A stretch of DNA of 64,000 nt from Mangrovibacillus cuniculi (GCF_015482585.1 NZ_CP049742.1:1508501-1572500), one strand, 5' to 3'; counted from the first letter of the stretch, positions 46,306-56,817 are shown. Notes: generated by a model from the sequence alone, not told the origin. Made by a program: numbers and translations.

Positions 46306-47424
46306 TTGGGAGAAATTACTCATCGTACTAAAACACGTCCCGTAAAGGTCGGTCCATTAACTATTGGTGGAAATAATGAAGTAGTTATTCAAAGTATGAC
46401 AACAACTAAAACACATGATGTAGAAGCTACAGTAGCAGAAATTAAACGCTTAGAAGAAGCAGGATGCCAAGTTGTACGTGTTGCCTGTCCAGACGAACGC
46501 GCAGCAAATGCAATTGCAGATATAAAGAAACAAATTAACATACCTTTAGTAGTAGATATTCACTTTGACTATAAACTAGCTCTGAAAGCGATTGAAGGCG
46601 GAGCAGATAAAATTCGTATTAACCCAGGTAACATCGGAAGACGAGAGAAAGTTGAGGCTGTTGTTAAAGCAGCCAAAGCAAAAGGTATCCCTATTCGTAT
46701 CGGTGTAAATGCCGGTTCATTAGAAAAAAGAATTCTTGAAAAGTATGGCTACCCAACAGCTGATGGAATGGTCGAAAGTGCTCTTCATCACATTAAAATT
46801 CTAGAAGACCTAGATTTCCATGACATCATTGTTTCCATGAAAGCTTCTGATGTCAATTTAGCCATTGAAGCATATGAAAAAGCTTCAAAAGCGTTTGATT
46901 ATCCACTTCACTTAGGTATTACTGAATCTGGAACTCTTTTCGCTGGAACAGTAAAGAGTGCTGCTGGATTAGGTGCTATCTTAAGTAAAGGAATCGGAAA
47001 CACAGTTCGTATATCCTTAAGTGCAGATCCCGTAGAAGAAGTGAAAGTTGCACGTGAATTATTGAAATCATTTGGACTTGCAGCAAATGCTGCTACGCTA
47101 ATTTCTTGTCCTACATGTGGACGTATTGAGATTGATTTAATTAGCATTGCAAACGAAGTAGAAGAATACATTTCTAAAATTAAAGCACCACTAAAAGTTG
47201 CTGTATTAGGATGTGCAGTAAACGGTCCAGGTGAAGCACGCGAAGCAGATATCGGCATCGCTGGTGCACGTGGAGAAGGATTATTGTTCCGTAAAGGGAA
47301 AACAGTTAGAAAAGTACCAGAGGAAACAATGGTGGAAGAACTGAAGAAAGAAATCGATTTACTTGCTGAAGAACATTACAGAAAAGTAGAAGAAGAGAAA
47401 AAAGCTGCTGAAGCTTTAAAATAA
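46306..47424 (+). CDS. ispG: 4-hydroxy-3-methylbut-2-enyl diphosphate synthase
   Basis: 372 aa. Penultimate MEP-pathway enzyme, makes HMBPP from MEcPP with a [4Fe-4S] cluster. N-terminal TIM barrel with VQSMT, then SCPTCGR (two Cys) and [11 protein letters not shown] (third Cys plus catalytic Glu region). TTG start, AAAGGAGAG 7 nt upstream. The next enzyme IspH is at 55841. Confidence 0.95.
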   Translation: MGEITHRTKTRPVKVGPLTIGGNNEVVIQSMTTTKTHDVEATVAEIKRLEEAGCQVVRVACPDERAANAIADIKKQINIPLVVDIHFDYKLALKAIEGGADKIRINPGNIGRREKVEAVVKAAKAKGIPIRIGVNAGSLEKRILEKYGYPTADGMVESALHHIKILEDLDFHDIIVSMKASDVNLAIEAYEKASKAFDYPLHLGITESGTLFAGTVKSAAGLGAILSKGIGNTVRISLSADPVEEVKVARELLKSFGLAANAATLISCPTCGRIEIDLISIANEVEEYISKIKAPLKVAVLGCAVNGPGEAREADIGIAGARGEGLLFRKGKTVRKVPEETMVEELKKEIDLLAEEHYRKVEEEKKAAEALK

Positions 47425-47442
47425 TGTAACCTTGATATAAAG

Positions 47443-47475
47443 AAAGGAGATTCCACAAAACTGTGGGATCTCCTT
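47443..47475. terminator. Terminator of ispG (and yqfX)
   Basis: AAAGGAGAT-CCACA / TGTGG-ATCTCCTTT, loop AAAC, T's on both sides in context. Confidence 0.86.
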
Positions 47476-47526
47476 TTACTTTTTAGAGTGCTTCCACGTT
47501 CTAAAAAGTTAATACGACGGGTGTTA

Positions 47527-47910
47527 TCAGAAAAATGGTAAGATGAATAAACCAATGATAATGGATAAGGCACCTATACCAATTGCCCAAGAACCTAGCG
47601 CATGAGCACCTTTACGTCTTGCAACAAATCCAACAACAATTCCAGCTGCTCCAAATAGAACCGGAATAATGAACAGGGATAAAATGGAGAGTGCTAATGC
47701 CGTATAACCGTAGGCACGACCATGTTGCACTTCTTCTTCCACTTCATGATGTTCATGTACTCGTTCTGCCCCGATTGGTCGAACTGGTGCAGCGATTTCG
47801 GCTGCTGTTTCTTCAGCAAAATCCGACCGAACATCCTCTTCACGGAATGACTTCATCTCTTCATGTTCATGAAGATCACATTTTTCATACTCATGACGGT
47901 TTTCGTTCAC
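47527..47910 (-). CDS. yqfX: Membrane protein YqfX (DUF4190)
   Basis: 127 aa: His/Glu-rich N-terminal half (CDLHEHEEM, VHEHHEVEEE), then two helices with GYTALALSILSLFIIPVLFG and SWAIGIGALSIIIGLFILP. GTG 47910 follows GTGAGGCG; a TTG at 47943 lacks a site. Function unknown; same position as B. subtilis yqfX. Confidence 0.8.
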   Translation of the reverse strand: MNENRHEYEKCDLHEHEEMKSFREEDVRSDFAEETAAEIAAPVRPIGAERVHEHHEVEEEVQHGRAYGYTALALSILSLFIIPVLFGAAGIVVGFVARRKGAHALGSWAIGIGALSIIIGLFILPFF

Positions 47911-48119
47911 GCTGATCGCCTCACTTTCAGTAGTTGGAAGCAATGTTAGTGTGTGTAGTTATGAGTCAGTTTATTTTGTTAATCCTTTACAATGAAGATC
48001 TTTGTATGCAACCCCCTTCTTAAAACCATTATCAGGAAACTATTTTTACTCTAATTCGATAATCGTAAGGCAGTACCTCACTGTTTTGTGGTAAACTATT
48101 GCACGAAGGAGTGTTATAC

Positions 48120-48686
48120 ATGAGAAAAAAAATTGGCATAGATATTGATGGTACTGTAACTAGTCCAAGCTCTTTAATTCCATATATAAATGAAAAATTC
48201 CAACGAGAGTTAACTTTAGACCAGCTGACGCAATATGATCTAGCAACATTACTTGAAATAGATCCAACTGAATTCAAAAAATGGTATCAATCTGTGGAAG
48301 CAGAAATATATGAGAATTCCCCAATAGTTGAAGGTGCTTTAGAAGTACTAAAGAAATGGGCAGAAGTAGCTGACTTGTATTTTATCAGTGCTCGTCCAAA
48401 ATCAGTATTAGAAGTTACCAAGGCTTGGTTGGTAAAAGAAGGCGTCCCTCATCACCATATTGAATTAATCGGATCACATCATAAAGTGGAAACTGCTAAA
48501 CGTCTAGGTGTATCCCTTTTCTTAGAAGATAAACATGATAATGCCGTTGATATCTCGAACGAGTGTGGAATTCCCGTTATTTTATTTTCCACTCCATACA
48601 ACCAAGATCCAATTCCAGACAGCGTTCTGCGCATGTCATCATGGGAAGAAGCAGATGAATTTTTCCAAGGATGGGTTACTACCTAA
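48120..48686 (+). CDS. yqfW: Putative nucleotidase YqfW (HAD fold)
   Basis: 188 aa. Opens with the HAD motif I IGIDIDGTVTSPS (nucleophile Asp9 region), then ISARPKSVLEVTKAWL and LFLEDKHDNAVDI. 5'(3')-deoxyribonucleotidase-like family. ATG 48120 after GAAGGAGTG; ORF opens at TTG 48099 upstream of the site. Confidence 0.85.
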   Translation: MRKKIGIDIDGTVTSPSSLIPYINEKFQRELTLDQLTQYDLATLLEIDPTEFKKWYQSVEAEIYENSPIVEGALEVLKKWAEVADLYFISARPKSVLEVTKAWLVKEGVPHHHIELIGSHHKVETAKRLGVSLFLEDKHDNAVDISNECGIPVILFSTPYNQDPIPDSVLRMSSWEEADEFFQGWVTT

Positions 48687-48717
48687 AAATCTATACTTTT
48701 TTTAATTCAAAACAAGC

Positions 48718-48753
48718 TAAAAGGTACATTCAAAAAAAAGAATGTACCTTTTA
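48718..48753. terminator. Shared hairpin, copy C (terminator of yqfW)
   Basis: TAAAAGGTACATTC / GAATGTACCTTTTA, 8-A loop, 31 nt after the yqfW stop. Confidence 0.82.
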
Positions 48754-48821
48754 AAATTAGATTCATGAAGCGGTAAAACAATATATCGTTGCAAAATTGA
48801 TGCTTAAGTTAATTTATATTT

Positions 48822-49148
48822 GGGATTGGAGCGGAAGGGGACGACTCCTACGGGAAAGGTGGGTTACTGAGATCCCACAGGAGCGAGCTCTGTAGCGACG
48901 AGGAGGCATGTCTAGCTCCAGGTTCGCAGATGCTCGACAAACTCAGATGGCCCTGTGGTGGCTGCGGATGGACCTTCTGCTAAGAACCGGTGACATCACG
49001 TCACCAACGCAGAAGACAGTACGTCACGTACAAGCCCTCGGTCCCTCCAAGTTTGCTACCGCATCTAAACGCGAGCCTTACGCTTTTCGATACAGCAACC
49101 CGCCCCGTGGAAAGCGTGCCCCTGCAGCGGAAATCCCGGTGCAGTCAC
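48822..49148 (+). repeat. GC-rich intergenic repeat, copy C (long form with hairpin insert)
   Basis: 327 nt from GGGATTGGAGCGG to AAATCCCGGTGCAGTCAC, closest to copy A. An extra block of about 72 nt (48965-49036) replaces 11 nt of A; it forms nested stems CTTCTGC / GCAGAAG and GGTGAC / GTCACC. Nearly all of the 48687-49177 gap is hairpin C plus this repeat; ORFs inside are not credible genes. Confidence 0.88.
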
Positions 49149-49177
49149 TTTTGGTTTTCGCGCGAGTGTCTTTATAA

Positions 49178-49597
49178 TTATGACACCTGCGCACATTCCG
49201 GGCAGGCACCATATATTTCAAATTTATGACCAGTAACTTTATACTCTTCTAATTGCCCCGTCAACCACTCCATTGGACATAAGTGAATATGTTTAGTTTT
49301 CCCACATTCAAGGCAAATGAAATGGTGATGATGTTCTTCCGTTTCACAACTAAATCGAAAATGTCTCTCACCGTTTAGTTCTGTTTCTTCTAAGATTCCA
49401 TGTTCCACAAATAAAGTTAAATTACGATAAATTGTATCAAAGCTTAATCCCGGATACTCTTTTTTCATGACATCAATCACATCTTTTGCAGTGATGTATT
49501 TATCATGTTTCGCAAAAATATCTAAAATTTGTTCTCTTTTCCCTGTATACTTGTACCCTTTGTCTTTTAATATGTCAAGAGCTCTTTCCACTTTCAT
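49178..49597 (-). CDS. zur: Fur-family zinc uptake regulator Zur
   Basis: 139 aa. N-terminal winged helix ([33 protein letters not shown]), then [23 protein letters not shown] and CPEC, two CxxC-type pairs for structural zinc. Zur rather than Fur/PerR from its place behind znuC-znuB and the Zur box at 51244. 18 nt after znuB; operon, thus self-controlled. Confidence 0.88.
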   Translation of the reverse strand: MKVERALDILKDKGYKYTGKREQILDIFAKHDKYITAKDVIDVMKKEYPGLSFDTIYRNLTLFVEHGILEETELNGERHFRFSCETEEHHHHFICLECGKTKHIHLCPMEWLTGQLEEYKVTGHKFEIYGACPECAQVS

Positions 49598-49615
49598 GGA
49601 AGTTCCCCTTTCTCT

Positions 49616-50446
49616 TTAAGCACGTAGCTTCTGTACGAACAATACAATTAATAAGATGAAGATGGACATTACTACAATTGTACCACCTGGAGCTAAATCT
49701 AGGTAGTAAGCGGACACTAATCCACCTAATACAGAGATTTCTCCAAACAAAATAGAATAAAAAATTGTTTGCTTAAAGCCTCTAGCAATTCTCATACTAG
49801 CTGCAACAGGTAACGTCATTAAAGATGAAACTAACAGGATACCCACCACTCGCATACTTGCTGCAATAACTAATGCCACGAGTATAATAAAGACAAAATG
49901 TATGACTTTAGATGGAATTCCTGCTGCTTTCGCATGGTCTTCATCGAAAGATAAGACAAAAAGTTCTTTATATAAGAAAGTAATGACGACCAATACTAAA
50001 ATTGCAACTGACATAATGGTATATACATCCGTCTTACTTACAGCACTGACGCTTCCAAATAAATAAGAGAATAAATCCGTATTAAAGCCGTCTGCTAAAG
50101 AGATAAATATAACACCTAGACCTATTCCACCTGATAGGATAATCGGGATTGCTAACTCTTGATAATGCTTGTAAGCAGAGCGGAGCTTTTCAATAAGTAT
50201 CGCTCCAATTACGGAAAATGCCATGCCGAAGTAAAGCGGATTTAATCCTGTGAAAAACATTACTTTTTTAGATAAAAGTAAACTGGCCGCGATTCCTGCT
50301 AACGTCACATGACTAAGTGCATCAGCAATCAGAGACAGTCTTCTGACAACTACGAATGTTCCTAACAAAGGAGCAATTACCCCAATAATTATTCCCGTTA
50401 GAAAAGCATTTTGTAAGAACTCATAACGAAAAATGGACTCTATCAT
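49616..50446 (-). CDS. znuB: Zinc ABC transporter permease
   Basis: 276 aa, seven to eight helices, ABC-3 family, with DALSHVTLAGIAASLL near residue 37. Overlaps znuC by 4 nt. In B. subtilis the names adcB/zitT have also been used. Confidence 0.9.
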   Translation of the reverse strand: MIESIFRYEFLQNAFLTGIIIGVIAPLLGTFVVVRRLSLIADALSHVTLAGIAASLLLSKKVMFFTGLNPLYFGMAFSVIGAILIEKLRSAYKHYQELAIPIILSGGIGLGVIFISLADGFNTDLFSYLFGSVSAVSKTDVYTIMSVAILVLVVITFLYKELFVLSFDEDHAKAAGIPSKVIHFVFIILVALVIAASMRVVGILLVSSLMTLPVAASMRIARGFKQTIFYSILFGEISVLGGLVSAYYLDLAPGGTIVVMSIFILLIVLFVQKLRA

Positions 50447-51222
50447 CTCTGTAACTCCTCCTCATGAACATGTTCATGTTGAAGAAGTTGCACTTCATGT
50501 CCATAAACACCTGACAAATCCCCTTGATCTAATTGCTCAAAATCATTAGAGGTTCCGTGGAAGTGAAGATGTTTGTGCAAACAAGCGACATGACTAACTC
50601 TGGTCGACACTGCCCCCATGTCATGTGTAACTAAAAGAAGCGTCATACCACTTTCTTTATTTAGTTGTTCCAACATTTGATAGAAAGCTTGTACGTGTTG
50701 GTGATCGATTCCAACAGTAGGTTCATCTAGAATCAGCACCTCTGGCTTACTGACGATCGCTCTAGCAATAAAGACACGTTGTTGCTGTCCTCCAGATAAT
50801 TCTCCTATATTACGCTGTAGAAAATCAGACATTCCTACCGCTGAGATTGCATCTAAAATATCTTTTCGATACTTTTTCCCGATGCGTTGAAACAATCCTG
50901 CTTTTTTCACTAGACCTGAAGCAACTACTTCATATACAGTTGCAGGAAATCCGGTGTTAAAGGAATTAGCTTTTTGTGATACGTATCCGATCTTTTCCCA
51001 ATGCTTAAATTCTTTCCGATCGTTCCCAAACCATTTTACCGTCCCTTTTTGTGGTGTTAACAAACCCAGAATAATCTTCAACATAGTAGATTTTCCTGAA
51101 CCATTGGGCCCCACTAATGCCCAAAATTGCCCCTGATTAATCGTTAAATCTATATGTTCCAATACCCAATCGCGTTCATAGCGAAAGTATACATCTTTTA
51201 ATTCCAAGATAGGTGAAGGCAC
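50443..51222 (-). CDS. znuC: Zinc ABC transporter ATPase
   Basis: 259 aa. Walker A GPNGSGKSTMLK, signature [15 protein letters not shown], Walker B VLILDEPTVGID, H-switch LVTHDMG. The C-terminal His-rich tail (LQHEHVHEEE) may bind zinc. GTG start with AAAGGAGG. No substrate-binding lipoprotein (ZnuA) is in this cluster. Confidence 0.9.
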   Translation of the reverse strand: MPSPILELKDVYFRYERDWVLEHIDLTINQGQFWALVGPNGSGKSTMLKIILGLLTPQKGTVKWFGNDRKEFKHWEKIGYVSQKANSFNTGFPATVYEVVASGLVKKAGLFQRIGKKYRKDILDAISAVGMSDFLQRNIGELSGGQQQRVFIARAIVSKPEVLILDEPTVGIDHQHVQAFYQMLEQLNKESGMTLLLVTHDMGAVSTRVSHVACLHKHLHFHGTSNDFEQLDQGDLSGVYGHEVQLLQHEHVHEEELQR

Positions 51223-51243
51223 TGCTCCCGCCTCCTTTATATT

Positions 51244-51266
51244 TTAATCAAATTCATTACGATTTA
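51244..51266 (-). promoter_or_regulatory. Zur box upstream of znuC
   Basis: Minus strand TAAATCGTAATGAATTTGATTAA, a good left half and weaker right half of the Bacillus Zur consensus TAAATCGTAATNATTACGATTTA; 22 nt before the znuC start codon. Confidence 0.75.
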
Positions 51267-51279
51267 AAAAATAGAAACA

Positions 51280-51308
51280 AAAAAGAGTATACTAAACGAT
51301 ACTCTTCT
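51280..51308 (-). terminator. Terminator of yqfU
   Basis: AAGAGTAT / ATACTCTT, 8-nt loop, T-run on the minus strand. Confidence 0.82.
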
Positions 51309-51326
51309 TGTAAAGGAACTACTTTC

Positions 51327-52202
51327 TTAATGGATTTCTGACTTAAATCTTGCACCTTTTGTTTCTTGTGTATTCATTATGGTTAAAAAGGCGTTTGGAT
51401 CTACATCCCCAACGATTGATTTTAGTTTGGTGACTTCTAATCTTGTTACTACTACATAAATAACATCTTTCTCGTTATCCGTATACCCACCCTTTCCTTT
51501 TAACTTTGTCGTCCCTCTACCTAAGCGGTCTAGTATGGCTTCTGAGACTTCATCGTATAGGTCAGATACAATAATGACAGCCTTCGTTTCGTCTAAGCCT
51601 TGTATAACCGTGTCAATGGCTTTAAAAGCAATATAATATGTCATAACGGAATACATCGCTTGTTCAGGTCCAAAAACAAATGCTGCCCAAATGAAAATAA
51701 AGATGTTCAGAAACATAACGAATTCCCCTACAGAAAAAGGTAATTTTTTCGTTAAGATAATTCCTAATATTTCTGTACCATCCATAGATCCACCATTCCG
51801 AATAACAAGTCCTACACCAATACCCAATATTAGCCCACCAAAAACAGTTGCAAGAATCGGTTGATCCGTAAAAGGTTCCGTGTGATGCAGTAGAGTTTCA
51901 ATTATTGCTAGACAGACAATTCCAAAGATAGACGAAACCATAAACGTCTTTCCTATTTGTTTATACCCAGAGTACATAAATGGAATGTTTAGCACTACTA
52001 CTAATACAGCAAAGCTCATCAATGGGACATCTTGAAATAAATAAGCAAGGATAAGAGAAATACCAATAATTCCACCATCAATAATATTATTAGGTACTAA
52101 AAACAGTTCAATAGATGCAGCTGCTAAACCAGCCCCTACAATAATCCAAAATAATCGTAAGAGCAGGTGTCCAATCGACTCTTTTTTATGTATTTTTTTC
52201 AT
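51327..52202 (-). CDS. yqfU: YitT-family membrane protein YqfU (DUF2179)
   Basis: 291 aa, five helices to about residue 190 then a cytosolic DUF2179 domain ([36 protein letters not shown]). Transporter-like, substrate unknown. Confidence 0.86.
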   Translation of the reverse strand: MKKIHKKESIGHLLLRLFWIIVGAGLAAASIELFLVPNNIIDGGIIGISLILAYLFQDVPLMSFAVLVVVLNIPFMYSGYKQIGKTFMVSSIFGIVCLAIIETLLHHTEPFTDQPILATVFGGLILGIGVGLVIRNGGSMDGTEILGIILTKKLPFSVGEFVMFLNIFIFIWAAFVFGPEQAMYSVMTYYIAFKAIDTVIQGLDETKAVIIVSDLYDEVSEAILDRLGRGTTKLKGKGGYTDNEKDVIYVVVTRLEVTKLKSIVGDVDPNAFLTIMNTQETKGARFKSEIH

Positions 52203-52274
52203 CGTCTGCCTCCTTCATAAAATTGGTATGATTTTTTTACTTTCACATAGGTTGAAGGGAGAGGAGTGATTGAT

Positions 52275-52529
52275 ATGAAATTATTACAATCAGTAGTAAA
52301 TAAAAAATTAAATTCTATCACTGGCCCTGACCTTCTTCGCTATGCTGCACAATATAATATTACCTTATCTCCAGCAAATGCGGAAAAGATTGCTAATCAT
52401 TTTAGAGGAAAAAAAATCAATGTCTTTGATCCAAACGCTAGAATGACGGTTGTAAAAGAAATCGCGGCGCTTGCAGGAAATGATACAGCTAAGCAAGTGA
52501 ATGATTTGATCTTGCAATTTACAAAGTAG
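52275..52529 (+). CDS. yqfT: Small protein YqfT (DUF2624)
   Basis: 84 aa helical, DUF2624, function unknown. ATG 52275 is 8 nt after GAGAGGAG; an in-frame GTG at 52266 overlaps that site. Confidence 0.83.
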   Translation: MKLLQSVVNKKLNSITGPDLLRYAAQYNITLSPANAEKIANHFRGKKINVFDPNARMTVVKEIAALAGNDTAKQVNDLILQFTK

Positions 52530-52558
52530 AAAAAGGTAAGGATACTCAGTTAAATTCA

Positions 52559-52575
52559 GACCACATCACGTGGTC
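52559..52575 (+). terminator. Hairpin after yqfT
   Basis: GACCAC-ATCAC-GTGGTC, followed by CTTCTTTAG; a weak terminator. Confidence 0.55.
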
Positions 52576-52603
52576 CTTCTTTAGTTGTTACTGTTTACGA
52601 AAT

Positions 52604-52635
52604 AAAAGAGCGCATATAATATTTAGCGCTCTTTT
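52604..52635 (-). terminator. Terminator of nfo
   Basis: AAAAGAGCGC / GCGCTCTTTT, 12-nt loop. Confidence 0.85.
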
Positions 52636-52647
52636 ACTTTATTCCTC

Positions 52648-53541
52648 TTATTGAGCTAAAATGTCTTTTAAAACCTCTGAATTAAAGGAACCTGACTTAA
52701 TCATTTCAATCTCAAATTTATAAGGAGGTTTTTTATCTTTCTTATCTTCACCCACATAAGGCGTCTCTAAGATTTTTGGAATATCTTTAAACACGTCATG
52801 GTAGATGACACGATGAAGAGCATCAAATCCTATATGACCAAAGCCGATATTTTCATGACGGTCTTTTTTTGCTCCCATAGGATTCTTACTGTCATTGACA
52901 TGCACTACTTTAATTCGGTCTAACCCTACAATTCGATCAAACTCACTTAAGACTCCATCTAAATCATTCACTAAATCATAGCCAGCATCGTGAACATGGC
53001 AAGTGTCAAAACAAACAGATAGCTTTTCATTGTGTGTAACTCCATCGATGATTTGCGCAATCTGTTCAAACGTTTTACCACATTCTGATCCTTTTCCCGC
53101 CATTGTTTCTAGTGCGATTTGAACTGGCTCGTCTTTTGTCAGCACTTCATTCAGGCCTTCAATTATTCTTTTAATTCCAACCTCTTCTCCCGCTCCTACA
53201 TGCGCGCCTGGATGCAAGACAATTTGACTTGCTCCAAGTGCATGGGTACGTTCCATTTCAGAACGAAGGAATTGAACTCCTAATTCATACGTTGCTGGAT
53301 TCGTCGTATTGGCAATATTAATAATATAAGGTGCATGAACAACAATATCTTGAATACCGTGCTCTTTCATGTGTGCTAGTCCTGCTGCAATATTCAAGTC
53401 TTCGATCGCTTTTCGTCTAGTATTTTGAGGCGCTCCAGTATAAATCATAAAAGTAGACGAACCATAAGACACCGCTTCTTCCGATGCAGCCAGTAACATT
53501 TTTTTCCCGCTCATGGATACATGCGAACCTATTTTGACCAT
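52648..53541 (-). CDS. nfo: Deoxyribonuclease IV (endonuclease IV)
   Basis: AP endonuclease of base-excision repair, important for spore DNA in Bacillus. 297 aa TIM barrel with metal ligands in [47 protein letters not shown] and GFGHIG. ATG 53541 after AGAGGAG; ORF opens 24 nt before. 27 nt after cshB; probable operon. Confidence 0.95.
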   Translation of the reverse strand: MVKIGSHVSMSGKKMLLAASEEAVSYGSSTFMIYTGAPQNTRRKAIEDLNIAAGLAHMKEHGIQDIVVHAPYIINIANTTNPATYELGVQFLRSEMERTHALGASQIVLHPGAHVGAGEEVGIKRIIEGLNEVLTKDEPVQIALETMAGKGSECGKTFEQIAQIIDGVTHNEKLSVCFDTCHVHDAGYDLVNDLDGVLSEFDRIVGLDRIKVVHVNDSKNPMGAKKDRHENIGFGHIGFDALHRVIYHDVFKDIPKILETPYVGEDKKDKKPPYKFEIEMIKSGSFNSEVLKDILAQ

Positions 53542-53568
53542 CGTAGCATCTCCTCTCTGGATCATTAC

Positions 53569-54885
53569 TTATTTATTATTTCTGCGTTTAATCTTTCTTT
53601 CACGCTTTTTAATCTTGTCCATTTCCCACTTCATTTTACGTTTGTAACCAGGCTTTACTGCTTTAGGCTTTCTTACAAGAGATTTTGCTTTTGCATCAAT
53701 ATCATCATCTTGCTTTTCACCTTTACGTAATTCACGTCGTTTTCGGTCTTGTTTATCCACAATCTCACCTTTTGATAAATCTTTAGAATCGAAAGTAATA
53801 CCCATCTTTTCTAATCGCACTAATGCATCTTCATCCGATGGAGTAAATATTGTAGCAGCAATACCAGAAAGTCCAGCACGCCCAGTTCTTCCTACTCGGT
53901 GAACATAGAAGTCAAGATCTGTTGGGATTTCATAGTTAATTACATGACTTACCCCTTCTATGTCAATTCCACGCGCAGCTAAGTCCGTTGCCACTATATA
54001 ACGGAACTCTAGGGCATGCACTTGTTTCATCATTTTTTTACGTTCACGAGGAGACAGATCTCCATGGATTCTTCCGACTTTTAAACCTTTTTCTGTTAGC
54101 TTATTCGCCACTTCATCCGCCATAGCTTTCGTGTTTGTAAAAACGATTGCTAGGTAAGGATTGAAAGCTTTTAATAAGCCGGCCAACACATCAACTTTTT
54201 CTCTACTCTTTTTAGGGACTAAGTAATGTGTAATGTTCATAGCAGAAACTTGTTGAGGTTGCACTTGTTGATAGTCTGGGTTCTCCATATATTTCTTTAA
54301 GAATGGCTTTAGCTTTTCTGGAATCGTAGCGGAGAAAACTAATATTTGAAGCGTAGTAGGCATTTTACCAGCTACGTTATCTACATCTACCAAGAAACCC
54401 ATGTCTAGCATAAGATCCGCTTCATCTACTACAAGAGTTTGTGCTGTATGAACAAACAGCGCTTGTTCACGCACTAAGTCGTTAATACGTCCTGGCGTAC
54501 CAATCACAATGTGCGGTTGTGTTTTTAACTTTTCGATTGCGCGTTGCTTGTCTGTTCCACCAACAAAACACTTGATATTAATCTCATCTTCAGAGCTTTC
54601 AGCAATCGTCAATGCTTCTTTATAAATCTGTTGAGCTAATTCACGTGTAGGTGCAGTTATAACTGCTTGTACTTCTTTCTTTTCCGTGATTAGCCTTTCA
54701 AAGATTGGTAAAAGAAATGCATGTGTTTTCCCTGTACCTGTTTGGGATTGTCCTATCACAGACTTTCCTTTTAAAGCTGTTGGGATAATTTTTTCTTGGA
54801 TCTCCGTAGGTTGTTTAAACCCTTTTTTTGTAATGGCATCCATTATGAAAGGTTTTAGCGAGTATGCGTTAAAAGTTCCATTCAT
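53569..54885 (-). CDS. cshB: DEAD-box RNA helicase CshB
   Basis: 438 aa. Q motif near MDAITKKGFKQPTEIQ, Walker A GQSQTGTGKTHAF, DEAD in VVDEADLMLD, SAT in FSATIP, motif VI HRVGRTGRAG. Very basic C-terminal tail (KRKMKWEMDKIKKRERKIKRR). CshB by neighbours (yqfQ/ispH side, nfo behind) matching yqfR. Unwinds structured RNA, cold-related. Confidence 0.92.
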   Translation of the reverse strand: MNGTFNAYSLKPFIMDAITKKGFKQPTEIQEKIIPTALKGKSVIGQSQTGTGKTHAFLLPIFERLITEKKEVQAVITAPTRELAQQIYKEALTIAESSEDEINIKCFVGGTDKQRAIEKLKTQPHIVIGTPGRINDLVREQALFVHTAQTLVVDEADLMLDMGFLVDVDNVAGKMPTTLQILVFSATIPEKLKPFLKKYMENPDYQQVQPQQVSAMNITHYLVPKKSREKVDVLAGLLKAFNPYLAIVFTNTKAMADEVANKLTEKGLKVGRIHGDLSPRERKKMMKQVHALEFRYIVATDLAARGIDIEGVSHVINYEIPTDLDFYVHRVGRTGRAGLSGIAATIFTPSDEDALVRLEKMGITFDSKDLSKGEIVDKQDRKRRELRKGEKQDDDIDAKAKSLVRKPKAVKPGYKRKMKWEMDKIKKRERKIKRRNNK

Positions 54886-55081
54886 AGGTATTGCCTCCTT
54901 TATATTAAATTTAAATATTGTTATATCATGACGTCCACATCAACAACTCTTAATTATACCTCCATTTGTCGAATCTTGCTACTATAACATACAACTGATT
55001 TATACAAACCAATCTGGTTGTCTTGCATAGAATATATGGAAATCCATATAAATGTACGAATAGAGAGGAGGATATAAAGAC

Positions 55082-55720
55082 ATGCCACCTAGAAACAACT
55101 TTAGAGGAATGAACAGAATGTCCGGTGGTTCCCCTTTTTCTGGTCCTAGACAACCTAGTATGGGAAGAGGACCTCGTTCCGCCGGACTTGCTGGCTCTTC
55201 ACAAAGAACTAGTAGAGGTCTAGGTGCTTCAACTGGTTCAAAAGGTGCTGGCGGCTCGTCGGGTGGAATTTTAAGTAAACTGTTTTCCCGTGGTAATTCC
55301 ACTGGTGGAGCAGCTGCCAAAGCAGCAACTTCTGGTTTTCAACGAAGTGGAGCAGCTGCAGGAGGATCTGTCTTAAAAAGTGTAGCCAATACAGGTAATA
55401 TTCAATCATTCTTAACCAACACACAACAAATGATTAAAACTGCTCAATCCGTTACACCAATGATTCAACAATACGGTCCAATCGTCAAGAACCTTCCTGC
55501 GATGTGGAAATTATATCGAGGCTTGTCTGCTGATACAGACGCAACAGAGGCTGTAGAAGAAACAGCAGCAGTGGAAACGGTAGCAACAGAAGATGTAGTT
55601 GCATCAACAGAGGAAAATTCGGAAACAACCGAAGAAACAAGTGAGTCAATCCAAACAAAAACAAAGAAAAAAAGAAAGCCAACAACTTCTTCAAATGATG
55701 GACCTAAATTATATATTTAA
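55082..55720 (+). CDS. yqfQ: VrrA/YqfQ-family protein
   Basis: 212 aa, low-complexity Gly/Ser/Arg N-terminal (to about 85), short helical core (SFLTNTQQMIKTAQSVTPMIQQYGPIVKNLPA, described not quoted further), acidic Thr/Glu linker and basic tail. YqfQ/VrrA family, variable repeat length, function unknown, reported as spore-linked in B. subtilis. AGAGAGGAGG before the ATG. Confidence 0.8.
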   Translation: MPPRNNFRGMNRMSGGSPFSGPRQPSMGRGPRSAGLAGSSQRTSRGLGASTGSKGAGGSSGGILSKLFSRGNSTGGAAAKAATSGFQRSGAAAGGSVLKSVANTGNIQSFLTNTQQMIKTAQSVTPMIQQYGPIVKNLPAMWKLYRGLSADTDATEAVEETAAVETVATEDVVASTEENSETTEETSESIQTKTKKKRKPTTSSNDGPKLYI

Positions 55721-55733
55721 GTTTCAATGACTA

Positions 55734-55765
55734 GGTGTATTTACTTATTGAATACACCTTTTTAC
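55734..55765 (+). terminator. Terminator of yqfQ
   Basis: AGGTGTATT / AATACACCT, 9-nt loop, then TTTTT. Confidence 0.88.
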
Positions 55766-55840
55766 ATAGTCTTCTTTTGTCAGATGAGAGAATCTTTATT
55801 ATAATAGATACAGAGAAAGTAAAGACCAAGGAGGCATTTC

Positions 55841-56800
55841 ATGAACGTCAAAAAAATATCACCTCGTGGATACTGCTATGGAGTTGTAGATGCGATGGTT
55901 ATAGCGAGAAATGCAGCATTAGATAAAACATTACCAAGACCAATCTATATCTTAGGGATGATTGTTCACAATAAACATGTAACAGAGGCTTTTGAAGAAG
56001 AAGGCATTATTACTTTAGATGGTGAAAATCGAAAAGAAATACTAGAACAAGTGGACTCTGGTACTGTGATCTTCACTGCGCATGGTATTTCTCCAGAAGT
56101 AAGAGAACTTGCCAAACAAAAAGGACTCGTAACATTAGATGCAACTTGCCCAGACGTTACAAGAACACATGAATTAATCGAGCAAAAAGTGGCAGATGGC
56201 TATGACGTTATTTATATTGGTAAAAAAGGACATCCAGAGCCTGAAGGAGCCGTTGGAGTAGCACCTGACAGTGTTCATCTAGTTGAAACAGTACAAGATG
56301 TTGAAGAACTATCATTTACAAACGAGAAAATCATTGTGACAAACCAAACGACAATGAGCCAATGGGACGTTGCAGACATTATGGAGATCGTGGAACAGAA
56401 ATACCCACATACGGAAAAACATAAGGAAATTTGCTTAGCTACTCAAGTACGTCAAGAAGCTGTTGCAGAGCAAGCTGGAGAAGCAGATGTACTAATAGTA
56501 GTTGGAGATCCGAAGAGTAATAACTCCAATCGACTAGCGCAAGTTTCTCAAGAAATTGCTGGTACTCCTGCTTATCGAATCTCTGATATTTCAGAATTAG
56601 AATTAGACTGGATTAAAGATGCAACTACAGTCGCTGTAACTGCTGGCGCCTCAACTCCGACTCCAATTGTAAAGGAAGTAATGACTTTCATTGATCAATA
56701 TGATCCGAAAGACGAAAGCACTTGGACACGAGAAAAGAAAGTACCACTAAATAAAATACTTCCTAAAGTAAAAGTTCCTAAGCAGCCTGTAAAGGAATAA
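55841..56800 (+). CDS. ispH: 4-hydroxy-3-methylbut-2-enyl diphosphate reductase
   Basis: 319 aa. Last MEP-pathway step, makes IPP and DMAPP from HMBPP. Cluster cysteines in RGYCYGV (residue 12), DATCPDVT and EICLATQ; ligand histidines in HNKHV, TAHGIS and [14 protein letters not shown] before the ATG. Confidence 0.96.
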   Translation: MNVKKISPRGYCYGVVDAMVIARNAALDKTLPRPIYILGMIVHNKHVTEAFEEEGIITLDGENRKEILEQVDSGTVIFTAHGISPEVRELAKQKGLVTLDATCPDVTRTHELIEQKVADGYDVIYIGKKGHPEPEGAVGVAPDSVHLVETVQDVEELSFTNEKIIVTNQTTMSQWDVADIMEIVEQKYPHTEKHKEICLATQVRQEAVAEQAGEADVLIVVGDPKSNNSNRLAQVSQEIAGTPAYRISDISELELDWIKDATTVAVTAGASTPTPIVKEVMTFIDQYDPKDESTWTREKKVPLNKILPKVKVPKQPVKE

Positions 56801-56817
56801 AAGAAATAGGCTTAGAC

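Noticed and set aside
11179-49148. GC-rich repeats as IS remnants
   Set aside because: No transposase fragment or clear target duplication is visible beside any copy.
48908-49229. Two plus-strand ORFs in repeat copy C
   Set aside because: Same reason; the insert changes the frame relative to copy A, so no protein is conserved.
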